A stretch of 32,288 nt of DNA from Carboxylicivirga marina (GTDB taxonomy: Bacteria; Bacteroidota; Bacteroidia; Bacteroidales; Marinilabiliaceae), in the NCBI RefSeq assembly GCF_016612505.1, contig NZ_JAENRR010000054.1, forward strand, positions 1-32,288, given 5' to 3'. The position numbers were made by a program, and so were the translations under genes. Below the pieces are notes generated by a model, which was not told where the DNA came from, ran no database searches, and saw only the letters and a list, made by a program, of their open reading frames with translations. The stretch's first letter is position 1; each line of letters starts with the position of its first letter. Positions 23,561-31,721 of this stretch are shown here, in pieces.

Positions 23561-25804
23561 ATGACAACCAAACTCAATCTACAAAAGTACAACATCATTT
23601 TCTGGTGCTTTATTGCTTTTACCTTTATTGGGAGCAATTGTATTGCACAAAAGCAAACAGATAAAGCCCGGCACGAAGCATACCAACTGATACGTAATGC
23701 CGAAGAAGCAAGTTCCACTGATGATGCTATTTCTTATTGTGAACAGGCCATTACCAGTCTTTCTGCATCTGATGAAAAGCATATTCAATTTGACATACAT
23801 CAGCAAGTTGGTATTATACTTTACAACAAGCAACAATACAACAGTGCCAATGAGAAGTTCAACAAAGCGCTTAGCTTTAAATCATCCATATCTGACAAGA
23901 ATGAAATTGGTGTTGTTGAAGGTTATCTGGGTTGGATAGAAAGTGACAGAAGTCAATACATAAAGGCTATAAAACATTTTACTAAAGCCTTGAGTATCTA
24001 TAAAAGCACTAACAACCAGGAAAAGCAGGGCAATACATACAACAGCCTAGGAGCCATGCATTGGTACACTCGCAACTATGCACTGGCACTCGAAAACTTT
24101 GATCATGTTCTGAAATTAGGTGAACAAACAGACAACTCTGAACTGATAAGAAAAGGACTGACAAACAAAGGGGTTATTTTAAACACACTTGCTCAGTACG
24201 ATGAAGCTTTAAAATGCTTTGAAAGAGCACTGGAGATTAACCAATTAGATGGCAACTCAAAAAGCAGAGCGGTATTATTGAATAACATTGGTAACATCAA
24301 TACCGAATTAAATCACCAACAGGTAGCCTTAAGTAATTACCGAGAGGCATTGAACATATACACCAAATTAGGTGACAAAAAGGGTATCAGCAATTGCTAC
24401 AATAATCTGGGTGAAGTATATCTTGAGTTGGGCAATATTTTACAGGCGCTTGAGAATTACCAGATTTCACTGTCCATTCTAAAAGAAGAAGGTGATAGTG
24501 CCAACATTGCAACGTCTTATCTGAATATAGGGCGTGCTCACCAAACAGGTAAACAGTACAGTAAGGCCATATCTTACTTCGAAAAGGCCTTAAAGCTGAT
24601 GCTAAGCTTTGACGATCCTTCCTTAAAAGCTGAAACTTATCTGCATTTGGGTCAAACATTAATGATTAACAAGCATTATGACCAGGCACAAGAGTATCTG
24701 CTAAAAGCTGTTGAGCTGGCAAAGTCGCTTGAAGAAAAACCCCTGCAGGCACAAGCATACAATAGTTTATCTGAATGGCATAGTCTGCAAGGTGATTATG
24801 AAAAGGCCTTAAATTACAAAAGTGAATATGCCGACCTTAAAGATGACATCACCGATGAACAGGCCATGCTTAGCAGTGCACGCATGGAAGCAGTATATAA
24901 ACTACTTCAGAAAGAAGAGCAAATATCTATTTTAGAGCAGGATAACATTCACAAAACCGAGAGTTTGGAGCTTGCTAAAAATAGTCGAACAATATACCTG
25001 CTGGTAGCTGGTTTGCTATTTATTCTTTTGCTTATTCTAATTCTGACATTCCAGATTCGCAAAAAATCAGAACGACTACTAACCGAGAAAAACAACGAGC
25101 TTAAGCAGCTAAACAATACCAAAGACAAGTTCTTCTCCATTATTGCGCATGATCTGAAGAGCCCCTTCAGTTCGCTAATGGGGTTTGCCGAAATGCTGGC
25201 TCTTAATGCCGAAAATAAAGACACTAAAGAAGTGGTTCAATATTCGCAGATTATTCATAATTCAACCAAACGCTTGCTTGGCTTGGTCGAAAACCTGTTA
25301 CAATGGTCGCGCACACAAATTGGCACCACTGAATATAAACCAAGTCAGATAGACATTTCAATACAAACACATAATATCGTTTCTCTGCTTCGACTAAATG
25401 CCGAAGAAAAAGACATTGTTATAAGCCCAAAGATAGAACGTAACCTGGTGGCCTGGGCCGATGAAAACCTGTATAACACCATCCTCAGAAATCTCATCAG
25501 TAATGCCATTAAGTTTTCGCGCATTGGTAGTGTTATTTATGTAACTGCCGGCGTTAAAAATAATATGATTGAAATTTCTGTCGCTGATTCGGGCGTTGGT
25601 ATTCGCCAGGAAAACCTTGAGAAATTGTTTATGGTCGATTCCACCTTTAGTACCAAAGGCACTTTAAATGAAAAAGGAACCGGCTTGGGCTTAGTACTGT
25701 GTAAAGAGTTTGTTGAAATTAACAAAGGAAGCATTTGGGCAGAAAGTGAACTAGAGAAAGGCAGCACATTTTATTTTACTATACCTTTGCTAAGCGAAAA
25801 ATAG
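23561..25804 (+). CDS. TPR-containing sensor histidine kinase
   Basis: A 747-residue membrane sensor kinase. It has a signal-peptide-like N-terminus (about residues 1-29, ending NCIAQ), a periplasmic region of about eight TPR repeats (roughly residues 35-430, for instance GNTYNSLGAMHWYTRNYALA and EALKCFERALEINQ), one membrane helix (residues 478-498), a short coiled-coil, then a HisKA domain with His530 in FFSIIAHDLKSPF. The ATPase domain has LISNAIKFS (N box), ADSGVGI (G1) and KGTGLGLVLCKEF (G2). No receiver domain is fused and no response regulator gene is adjacent. The TPR sensor probably binds a protein or peptide in the periplasm. It sits between xseA and xseB, with a hairpin in front and 10 bases to xseB. 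Confidence 0.92.
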   Translation: MTTKLNLQKYNIIFWCFIAFTFIGSNCIAQKQTDKARHEAYQLIRNAEEASSTDDAISYCEQAITSLSASDEKHIQFDIHQQVGIILYNKQQYNSANEKFNKALSFKSSISDKNEIGVVEGYLGWIESDRSQYIKAIKHFTKALSIYKSTNNQEKQGNTYNSLGAMHWYTRNYALALENFDHVLKLGEQTDNSELIRKGLTNKGVILNTLAQYDEALKCFERALEINQLDGNSKSRAVLLNNIGNINTELNHQQVALSNYREALNIYTKLGDKKGISNCYNNLGEVYLELGNILQALENYQISLSILKEEGDSANIATSYLNIGRAHQTGKQYSKAISYFEKALKLMLSFDDPSLKAETYLHLGQTLMINKHYDQAQEYLLKAVELAKSLEEKPLQAQAYNSLSEWHSLQGDYEKALNYKSEYADLKDDITDEQAMLSSARMEAVYKLLQKEEQISILEQDNIHKTESLELAKNSRTIYLLVAGLLFILLLILILTFQIRKKSERLLTEKNNELKQLNNTKDKFFSIIAHDLKSPFSSLMGFAEMLALNAENKDTKEVVQYSQIIHNSTKRLLGLVENLLQWSRTQIGTTEYKPSQIDISIQTHNIVSLLRLNAEEKDIVISPKIERNLVAWADENLYNTILRNLISNAIKFSRIGSVIYVTAGVKNNMIEISVADSGVGIRQENLEKLFMVDSTFSTKGTLNEKGTGLGLVLCKEFVEINKGSIWAESELEKGSTFYFTIPLLSEK

Positions 25805-25814
25805 ACTGAATACA

Positions 25815-26015
25815 ATGACAAAAAAGAAGCTTACCTACAACGATGCCGTTAGTGAAATTGAAGAGATTTTACAGCAAATTGAAAATGAAGAACTAGATGT
25901 TGATGATTTATCAGCCAAAGTAAAACGAGTGAGTGCTTTAATTAAGACTTGCAAAGACAAGCTTCATAAAACGGAGGCTGAAGTTGAGAAAATTCTTAAT
26001 GACATCGATGGATAA
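25815..26015 (+). CDS. xseB: Exodeoxyribonuclease VII small subunit
   Basis: A 66-residue acidic helical protein, the usual size for XseB. It begins LTYNDAVSEIEEILQQIENE and continues LDVDDLSAKVKRVSALIKTC, the family pattern (YEEAV-ELE-IV--LE-GEL-LDESL). It forms the complex with XseA that is needed for activity. It is separated from xseA by the 2.2-kb kinase gene but probably shares its transcript. A 280-base gap follows, with no clear T-run terminator. Confidence 0.9.
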   Translation: MTKKKLTYNDAVSEIEEILQQIENEELDVDDLSAKVKRVSALIKTCKDKLHKTEAEVEKILNDIDG

Positions 26016-26138
26016 TAACCCGAGGTTGATTATAATTTAAACAGCTCAGATTTTAATCTTCTTCAGAATGATATATCTAATACATTCGTCTATTCAACAG
26101 TGAACAGCACAAAAGGCATGTTAATATTTCTTACCCAT

Positions 26139-26220
26139 ATGTTCAGTCAAAGCGGCTCATAATTACCAAAGAAAGAATGTAAACACATTTGAACATACGG
26201 CCACACAAAGCACTGAACAT
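26139..26220. promoter_or_regulatory. TGAACAT repeats upstream of the glycosidase gene
   Basis: ATGTTCAGT (26139-26147) and ACTGAACAT (26212-26220) are exact 9-base inverted copies, and a third TGAACAT lies at 26190-26196. All sit just upstream of the predicted promoter of the gene at 26296, in the 280-base gap after xseB. They could be half-sites of one regulator. Nothing else was seen in that gap. Confidence 0.3.
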
Positions 26221-26222
26221 CA

Positions 26223-26254
26223 TATGCAAGCTTAAAAGGATGCAATTAATTTTG
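26223..26254 (+). promoter_or_regulatory. Bacteroidota-type promoter of the glycosidase gene
   Basis: TAATTTTG at 26247-26254 is a perfect TAnnTTTG, preceded after 20 bases by TATG (26223-26226), one base off TTTG. The implied transcript starts about 35 bases before the start codon at 26296. Confidence 0.5.
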
Positions 26255-26295
26255 TAGTTATTAATTCATAGAGATAACTTAAAATTATATTTTCC

Positions 26296-27411
26296 ATGGT
26301 ACGTATTCTATCAGTTATACTTGCATTAACCATTCTCGCTCCGGTATGGGCCAAAAAACCTACAGGTAATAAATACTCTAAAGTATACAGCGAAAAAAAA
26401 TTCTATTTTTCGGGATGGGGCGAACCTAAAAAAGGTGATGAAGCTGAACAGTTAGCCACACTTAAAAAATGGGCCGATGCCGGTATTACCGACTTGTTAC
26501 CCGGTGCAGGAAATGAAAGATTAAAAGAGCTTATCCGTTTGGGTGGTAATTACAACATCAGAATACATGCCTGGCACTGGATGATGAATGTTGGTGGCAA
26601 TGAAGTGTGTCGCCAGAACCCAGAGTGGTATAGCATAAATGCACTCGGGCAAAGTTGCAATGAGTACAACCCTTACGTAGGATATTATAATTTCTTAAGC
26701 CCATTTTCAGAAGGGGCCAGAGAATATATTAAGAAAGGCGTTAGGGAGAAGGCGAAAATAGAAGGCTTGGCCTCGGTTCACTTCGATTACATTCGTTATG
26801 TTGATGTGGTGCTGGGTAATAACCTGCAAAAGAAATACCCCTATAAAGGTGGTGAGTTAAAACAAGATCGCCTATTGCCCGATTATGACTTTGGCTATCA
26901 CCCGAATGCTCGCAAACAGTATAAAGAGATATTTGGGATAGACCCGATAGACATGGAAGATAAAGAAGAAAATGCCGCCTGGCAGCAATTTCGTATGAAT
27001 GCCATTTCATCATTAGTAGAAGAATGTATTGACATTTGCCACGAGGAAGGAACAGCCGCTTCGGCAGCAGTATTTCCATTTCCGCAACTAGCCCGTGAAT
27101 ATGTTCGTCAGGATTGGGGACGCTGGAATCTGGATTATTTCTTTCCGATAGTTTACAAAAACGACCACGATGGCAATGTTGGCTGGGTTGGTTTTGCAAC
27201 CAATGAGGGCATGAAAGAGATGAAAGAAGGTAAACATTTATTTACCGGCATCCTGGTAGGGCATTACGGCGAAAACTACGATGAATTTGAACAGGCCATA
27301 ATTGCAGCTTATGAAAATGGTGCGCGAGGAGTCACTTTTTTCGAGATCGGTTCTTTGAATGATAAACATTGGGCCATCGTTAAAAAATTAAACGAACGTT
27401 ATAATAAATAA
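26296..27411 (+). CDS. Secreted GHL10-like putative glycoside hydrolase
   Basis: A 371-residue protein with a signal peptide (residues 1-19, ending VWA). The rest looks like a TIM-barrel of the glycosyl-hydrolase-like 10 / DUF4015 type: LKKWADAGITDLLPG, IRIHAWHWMMN, FLSPFSEGAREYIKKGVREK, then VHFDYIRYVDV with Asp164 where these families have a conserved acidic residue, and FFPIVYKND. The C-terminal half has the expected later strands (GILVGHYGENYDEFEQAI; GARGVTFFEIGSL). It probably acts on a polysaccharide outside the cytoplasm; the substrate is unknown. It is a single gene with its own promoter and terminator. Confidence 0.72.
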   Translation: MVRILSVILALTILAPVWAKKPTGNKYSKVYSEKKFYFSGWGEPKKGDEAEQLATLKKWADAGITDLLPGAGNERLKELIRLGGNYNIRIHAWHWMMNVGGNEVCRQNPEWYSINALGQSCNEYNPYVGYYNFLSPFSEGAREYIKKGVREKAKIEGLASVHFDYIRYVDVVLGNNLQKKYPYKGGELKQDRLLPDYDFGYHPNARKQYKEIFGIDPIDMEDKEENAAWQQFRMNAISSLVEECIDICHEEGTAASAAVFPFPQLAREYVRQDWGRWNLDYFFPIVYKNDHDGNVGWVGFATNEGMKEMKEGKHLFTGILVGHYGENYDEFEQAIIAAYENGARGVTFFEIGSLNDKHWAIVKKLNERYNK

Positions 27412-27480
27412 TGGCATCATAAGTGATGGCTCAAAATGCCTGATTGCATTGAGAAATAATAATCAAACACTATAAACAGA

Positions 27481-27515
27481 GAGGTTATCAGACTGATAGC
27501 CTCTTTTGTTTTTTT
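27481..27515 (+). terminator. Terminator of the glycosidase gene
   Basis: GAGGTTATCA (27481-27490) pairs with TGATAGCCTC (27494-27503), including one G-T pair, followed by TTTTG and seven T. It lies 70 bases past the stop. The rest of the 317-base gap before guaC holds only the guaC promoter. Confidence 0.85.
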
Positions 27516-27670
27516 CAGCCTCCTGCCTCAAAAATAGTTGCCGAATAACGGTCTCGAGTATAGTCAACACTTCACAATAAGGATAAACCAGCATTATCAA
27601 TACAAGTAATAAACTGAACAACACCACATTCAGTTAATCATTGTTAATCTTTTACCACATAAAATATTCA

Positions 27671-27703
27671 TTTGCATTATTTGGTAGTATTCATGTATCT
27701 TTG
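27671..27703 (+). promoter_or_regulatory. Near-ideal Bacteroidota promoter of guaC
   Basis: TTTG (27671-27674), then 21 bases, then TATCTTTG (27696-27703): a full match to TTTG-N19-21-TAnnTTTG. The transcript should start near 27710, 19 bases before the start codon. It is the best promoter in the window and indicates strong sigma-ABfr type transcription. Confidence 0.75.
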
Positions 27704-27728
27704 TCCGTAATCAAAAAAACATAGTAAA

Positions 27729-28769
27729 ATGAGAGTAGAATACGACATTAAGTTAGGATTCAAAGATGTCATGTTCAGACCCAAACGTTCTACATTAAAG
27801 AGTAGATCTCAAGTTAGTTTGCAACGTACATTTAAATTTATGCATACCAGTATCGAATGGACTGGCGTACCTATTATGGCGGCCAATATGGATACTGTTG
27901 GTACATTTGAAATGGCAATTAAACTAGCCGAGAAAGATATGTTTACAGCCATTCATAAACACTATTCGTTAGATGAGTGGAATGCTTTTTTGAGCAATGC
28001 ACCAGAAGGTATTGAAAACAACATAGCTGTAAGTACTGGTACTGGCGAAAATGATTTAGACAAGGTGAAAGCAATTATTAATACCAATACACACCTTAAG
28101 TTTATCTGTATCGACGTGGCCAACGGTTACTCAGAACATTTTGTAGCTTTTGTAAAAAAAGCACGTGAGTTATTTCCCGATAAAGTGATAATGGCAGGTA
28201 ATGTTGTTACCGGCGAAATGGTAGAAGAGCTACTTTTAGCAGGTGCCGATATTATTAAAGTAGGTATCGGACCGGGTTCGGTATGTACCACACGTGTTAA
28301 AACAGGTGTAGGTTACCCACAACTTTCAGCCATTGTTGAATGTGCCGATGCTGCGCATGGTTTAGGCGGTCAGATTATTAGTGATGGCGGTTGTGCCATT
28401 CCTGGTGATGTAGCTAAAGCCTTTGGTGCAGGTGCCGACTTTGTGATGTTAGGCGGTATGTTAGCTGGTCATGATGAGAGCGGCGGCCAGGTAGTTGAAA
28501 AAGACGGAAAGAAATACAAGCAATTCTATGGCATGAGCTCAGCTACTGCTATGGATAAGCATGCCGGTGGTGTTGCCAACTACCGTGCCAGCGAAGGCAA
28601 AACGGTGCAGGTAGAATACCGCGGACCTGTAGAGTCAACGGTGCAAGATATCCTTGGTGGTGTGCGTAGTACTTGTACTTATGTGGGGGCTTCTCAATTA
28701 AAGGAATTGACCAAGCGTACTACTTTTATTCGCGTTGCCGAACAAGAAAACCGCGTTTACACGAAGTAA
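27729..28769 (+). CDS. guaC: GMP reductase
   Basis: A 346-residue protein of the IMPDH/GMPR barrel family, one residue shorter than E. coli GuaC and without the CBS pair of IMP dehydrogenase. It reduces GMP to IMP and ammonia with NADPH, in purine salvage. Seen: [15 protein letters not shown] near the N-terminus, [42 protein letters not shown], and the catalytic loop [15 protein letters not shown] with Cys186, the same number as in E. coli. Then come [34 protein letters not shown] and [20 protein letters not shown]. All key residues are present. It is monocistronic between a strong promoter and terminator. GMP reductase rather than IMP dehydrogenase is well supported by length and the ANGYSEHF motif. 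Confidence 0.95.
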   Translation: MRVEYDIKLGFKDVMFRPKRSTLKSRSQVSLQRTFKFMHTSIEWTGVPIMAANMDTVGTFEMAIKLAEKDMFTAIHKHYSLDEWNAFLSNAPEGIENNIAVSTGTGENDLDKVKAIINTNTHLKFICIDVANGYSEHFVAFVKKARELFPDKVIMAGNVVTGEMVEELLLAGADIIKVGIGPGSVCTTRVKTGVGYPQLSAIVECADAAHGLGGQIISDGGCAIPGDVAKAFGAGADFVMLGGMLAGHDESGGQVVEKDGKKYKQFYGMSSATAMDKHAGGVANYRASEGKTVQVEYRGPVESTVQDILGGVRSTCTYVGASQLKELTKRTTFIRVAEQENRVYTK

Positions 28770-28792
28770 TTCGATTAGACATATAGATAGAG

Positions 28793-28820
28793 AAAGCCGC
28801 TTTTGTAAGCGGCTTTTTTG
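28793..28820 (+). terminator. Terminator of guaC
   Basis: AAAGCCGCTT (28793-28802) pairs with AAGCGGCTTT (28807-28816) around a 4-base loop and runs into a T tract, 24 bases past the guaC stop. Confidence 0.92.
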
Positions 28821-28836
28821 TTTTAACCAGCAATAT

Positions 28837-29035
28837 CAATGTCGTTTAGTTAAGAAATTATATAATCTTGAATGAATAGTACACAATCCAACTTCTTTCC
28901 CCCTTCGCCTCCGGCACTTCCCCACGGGGAAGATTTGATTAGCAGTTTGGTATAAATGCATAAACAACAAGCTGTGCACTTGGGGAGCTACCCGTAGGGT
29001 TGAGGGGGATTTTTACCCTTAACTAAACGGCATTG
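28837..29035. mobile_element. MITE-like element with 18-bp terminal inverted repeats
   Basis: CAATGTCGTTTAGTTAAG (28837-28854) and CTTAACTAAACGGCATTG (29018-29035) are inverted copies with a single mismatch. They enclose 163 bases without a gene. The inside is unusually GC-rich for this window and can fold: CTTCCCC (28917-28923) pairs with GGGGAAG (28926-28932), and CCCCCTT near 28899 can face GAGGGGGAT near 29002. No transposase frame is present. I could not see an unambiguous target-site duplication. It may be a non-autonomous transposon or a dispersed intergenic repeat. Confidence 0.6.
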
Positions 29036-29045
29036 TAATTCGGGT

Positions 29046-29702
29046 TTAATAGAAGCTAATCCTATTGGCTTTATTTCTTTTGTTTTTAAAGCTACAAAAT
29101 ACAAAGCTTTGAACGGTATCAAATGGGGTTTGATGTTCCACCTCAATGCATTTAATTTTCTCGAAATATGCGCTCAGGTGTTTTGTCATCGAGACTTCTG
29201 AATATTGCTTTATATTAATCCCACTGCACTTATTGGGTCCTTGTTCTGAAAAAGTACCGATCACTAAAACACCATTGGCGGTCAGACTGGCTTGTGCGGT
29301 ATTTAAATAGTTGGCAATATCATCTGCTTCAGTCAGAAAATGAAAAGCGGCTCTGTCGTGCCAAAAATCGTAAGACTGACTTGGCACAAAGGAAGCTGCA
29401 TCAGCTACTATCCACTTAACACGGTCAGCTTTATTTCCCAGGCGTTTTTTAGCTCGTTCAATCGCGTTGGCCGAAATATCAAGCACTGTAACATCACGAT
29501 AACCCAAATCCAAAAGGTGGTCAACCAAAAAACTATCTCCTCCGCCAATATCAATAATACTGGCCGACAGGGAAACATTGAATTGCTTCAGAAAGTTTAA
29601 CGATGTTTCGGGTACCGGTTGATACCAGCTTACCTCTTCTACATTCTTGGTTTCATACACCTTATCCCAATGTTTCTTTCGGTCAAATCCTTCCATCTTC
29701 AT
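29046..29702 (-). CDS. Class I SAM-dependent methyltransferase
   Basis: A 218-residue protein. It begins HWDKVYETKNVEEVSWYQPV, typical of a group of small bacterial methyltransferases. Motif I is IIDIGGGDSFLVDHLLDLG (residues 49-67), the SAM-binding glycine loop; the acidic end of beta-2 is VTVLDIS; motif IV lies around YDFWHDRAAFHFL; post-motif strands follow (GVLVIGTFSE). Substrate unknown; relatives include thiol, tellurite and small-molecule methyltransferases. An ATG two codons in (29696) is an alternative start. It follows the NUDIX gene by 28 bases on the same strand. No T-run terminator is seen; a MITE-like element lies directly behind it. Confidence 0.85.
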   Translation of the reverse strand: MKMEGFDRKKHWDKVYETKNVEEVSWYQPVPETSLNFLKQFNVSLSASIIDIGGGDSFLVDHLLDLGYRDVTVLDISANAIERAKKRLGNKADRVKWIVADAASFVPSQSYDFWHDRAAFHFLTEADDIANYLNTAQASLTANGVLVIGTFSEQGPNKCSGINIKQYSEVSMTKHLSAYFEKIKCIEVEHQTPFDTVQSFVFCSFKNKRNKANRISFY

Positions 29703-29730
29703 GTATAATTTAGCGTTTTGAGTGCTTAAT

Positions 29731-30447
29731 TTATAAAAACATTTCTCCCGGAATGCGTAACTCTATTTCCTGTTCGGTTAGTTTTAAACAGGTATTGCCG
29801 ATTGCTGCTCGTACCACTTTCTTATTGTAGTTATTCACCTCATCGTCACTCAAAAATTCATCCACACTCATCCAACGCGCTTCCAGAATTTCATCGGCAT
29901 CATTAATGCTTATTTCATCGTTTATTACCTTTGCTGTGCAAACAAAGTAAAGGTTCGATTCGCCAAACTGACCGGCGTTAAAATGACCAATATTCATAAT
30001 AGACTCCAACTCTACCTCCACGCCTGTTTCCTCCAATACCTCCCGTTTTAAAGCCACTTTTATCGATTCATTTTTATCAATATGACCTCCAGGTAATTTA
30101 TAGCCCGGCGAAAACCGGTCTTTAATAGCCAATAGCTTTTCATTGTGAAACACTACCGCCCCCACACCAACAATGTAGTTGCGACTGGTGGGAATATAAG
30201 CACCTTCAATAAGTGGTTTAACCATTGTCACACTCTTTTCATCGCAATGATGAAACTCAAAACCCAGCTTTGCAAGTACAGGAATAAAGTCTGATTGCTC
30301 AATAGCAACTTTTGACCATAGGAGCTTTTTACCCTTAAGGCCTTGCATTAAGTGCAGTAAATCCTTTTCTAAATCAATGGCTGTAGCAGGATAACTCGAT
30401 TCATCTATCGTTATTCCCTGGTATCGGTCTTCGCTGGTCGTTAACAT
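29731..30447 (-). CDS. NUDT6-like NUDIX hydrolase
   Basis: A 238-residue protein from the ATG at 30447; the frame stays open to an ATG at 30504, which would add 19 mostly hydrophobic residues with no family match. Residues about 9-80 match the N-terminal domain of NUDT6-type proteins (YQGITIDESS; LGFEFHHCDEKSVTMVK). The NUDIX domain follows, with an intact box: Gly121, Glu127 and REVLEETG (135-142) fit GX5EX7REUXEEXGU. It should hydrolyse a nucleoside diphosphate linked to another group; the substrate is not known. It shares a transcript with the methyltransferase gene. Confidence 0.8.
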   Translation of the reverse strand: MLTTSEDRYQGITIDESSYPATAIDLEKDLLHLMQGLKGKKLLWSKVAIEQSDFIPVLAKLGFEFHHCDEKSVTMVKPLIEGAYIPTSRNYIVGVGAVVFHNEKLLAIKDRFSPGYKLPGGHIDKNESIKVALKREVLEETGVEVELESIMNIGHFNAGQFGESNLYFVCTAKVINDEISINDADEILEARWMSVDEFLSDDEVNNYNKKVVRAAIGNTCLKLTEQEIELRIPGEMFL

Positions 30448-30530
30448 GGCTGTAATCGTTAATAAGGACAATAATAATGCTTTCTGCTCAACTAGCAAGT
30501 ACATTGTTTATTTTGAACAGTTGGCTGCAG

Positions 30531-30674
30531 GGCGTCGTGAGGGATTGTAACCTTACAAACCTCCAAAAACTCTCTGAGCCAAATCTTTTATTTGTTTTTA
30601 TCTTTTCTAAAGCCAAATCAAAGATTTGGCGGTGTTCATTTACCCAACTTAATTTCCAATCTCTCACGAACGCC
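30531..30674. repeat. Nested inverted-repeat element, 144 bp
   Basis: GGCGTCGTGAGGGATTG (30531-30547) and CAATCTCTCACGAACGCC (30657-30674) are inverted copies with one mismatch and one extra base. Inside, GCCAAATCTTT (30578-30588) pairs with AAAGATTTGGC (30620-30630), and a second GCCAAATC (30612-30619) makes a tight alternative hairpin with GATTTGGC (30623-30630). It lies in the gap between the NUDIX gene start and a gene fragment, and holds no convincing reading frame. It looks like a mobile or cassette-type intergenic repeat. Confidence 0.55.
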
Positions 30675-30711
30675 AATTGCTTTATACTAGCGTGTTGTGG
30701 GGTCGTATTTT

Positions 30712-30882
30712 TTATTGAACAAGTTCCCCATTGTTATAATATTCTATTTTATTCAGTGTATGGTCAGGATTATAAATTAACCATTTTCCAATCTTAATCT
30801 GCTCATAAATTGTCTTTTTCCCAGTAGAAGTAATCTCGGTATAAACCGTTTTTAATCCAGGTTTTCTGCGATTGTTGGCACA
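30712..30882 (-). pseudogene. C-terminal fragment of a YwqK-like protein
   Basis: The minus strand from about 30882 reads CANNRRKPGLKTVYTEITST, then GKKTIYEQIKIGKWLIYNPD and HTLNKIEYYNNGELVQ before a TAA at 30712-30714. The ending (GKWLIYNPDHTLNKIEYYNNGE) is a clear YwqK-type repeat. The frame is open upstream only to 30904 and has no start codon, so the N-terminus and signal peptide are missing. The break falls at GTGTGCCAACA, the same 11 bases that flank the next gene on its other side, so the loss may stem from recombination there. Confidence 0.55.
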
Positions 30883-30890
30883 CGTTATTT

Positions 30891-31607
30891 TTATGTCAGA
30901 TTCTTACGTATTTTATCCAAATCTGTCTTGTCAAAGAGGTCTTTTAAAATATATATTCTTTGAAATACGTTTATTCTTAAAATTAGAAACAAATCATTTT
31001 CATTAAGCTTTTTAATTTTTGAATTCGGAATATGTCGTAGACCTCTTTTGTCCTTGAAAAATAATCCTTGGTGAGAAATGCTTAAATGAAGTTCTTTTCC
31101 ATAGCCATAAGTTTGGATATAATTTCCAAATGCATGCAAAATACTAAATGCTATCATTCCTAAAGCCATTGCTGCAATCATGGTTAGTACATTAACCATA
31201 TTAAACGGTTCTAAAAAGCTCTTGTCCTGAAATTGAGGTAAAACAATAATGCCTATGAAAAGATAAAATATTGGTTCTTTAAAAGTATTATTGAAAGAGA
31301 TTTTAAATACTTTCAAGAAATCCATTTTAATAGTAAAACCTAATTCAAAATCTGATATGTCATAATATTTTTCATGCCTCTTTTTATTTTCCTTTTTCAA
31401 GGCATTTAAATTGTCAATTAGAGTAGATAACAAAGTAGCAATTATTAAGGTCATCCAAATTAGAGTCTTTATATATATCGTTCCTAATTTCTCAAAATCA
31501 AGTCCTATAGTAAATTGCCCCCAAATCATTAATGAAGAAAAAATTACCACTATAATCATGGCTACAATTAATATACCTATCAACAATAGTCTTTTTAATC
31601 TATTCAT
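30891..31607 (-). CDS. Membrane protein of unknown function
   Basis: A 238-residue protein that I do not recognise. Predicted membrane helices lie near residues 7-29, 42-62, 108-127 and 136-162, with a charged loop between the second and third (NALKKENKKRHEKYYD). The last 65 residues are soluble and basic (LSISHQGLFFKDKRGLRHIP; KIKKLNENDLFLILRINV) and resemble a small PH-like or YcxB-like cytoplasmic domain; that is a weak impression. The base composition is more AT-rich than the operons to the left. The gene is bracketed by inverted copies of TGTTGGCACAC (30873-30883 and 31649-31659), so it may be a mobile cassette. Confidence 0.6.
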   Translation of the reverse strand: MNRLKRLLLIGILIVAMIIVVIFSSLMIWGQFTIGLDFEKLGTIYIKTLIWMTLIIATLLSTLIDNLNALKKENKKRHEKYYDISDFELGFTIKMDFLKVFKISFNNTFKEPIFYLFIGIIVLPQFQDKSFLEPFNMVNVLTMIAAMALGMIAFSILHAFGNYIQTYGYGKELHLSISHQGLFFKDKRGLRHIPNSKIKKLNENDLFLILRINVFQRIYILKDLFDKTDLDKIRKNLT

Positions 31608-31651
31608 TTAAATCTCTATTAGATAATTGTTAAGCTATGTGATTTAATGTG

Positions 31652-31716
31652 TGCCAACATCTGCCTCAATCTAAAGCGTATGCAAGCAACGCTTTATTGA
31701 GGGCTAATTGTTGGCA
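31652..31716 (-). repeat. attC-like hairpin between two small genes
   Basis: A 65-base imperfect palindrome. Outer arms TGCCAACA (31652-31659) and TGTTGGCA (31709-31716) pair fully. Unpaired spacers of 4 and 6 bases follow, then CCTCAAT (31664-31670) with ATTGAGG (31696-31702), then AAAGCGT (31673-31679) with ACGCTTT (31689-31695) and a 9-base loop. Short outer stem, unpaired central spacer, inner stem and variable tip are the layout of integron attC sites, and the outer arms carry AAC and GTT where attC core sites do, though the outermost bases deviate from RYYYAAC/GTTRRRY. It lies 6 bases past the stop of the next minus-strand gene. No integrase is in the window. Confidence 0.5.
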
Positions 31717-31721
31717 TTTCG

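Noticed and set aside
28837-29035. CRISPR array or tRNA in the GC-rich segment behind guaC
   Set aside because: There are no regularly spaced direct repeats and no cloverleaf. The structure is a single pair of terminal inverted repeats with inner hairpins.
30477-30797. Plus-strand frame of 106 codons across 30477-30797
   Set aside because: It runs through the start of the NUDIX gene, the 144-bp inverted-repeat element and the antisense of the YwqK-like fragment, and has no recognisable motif.
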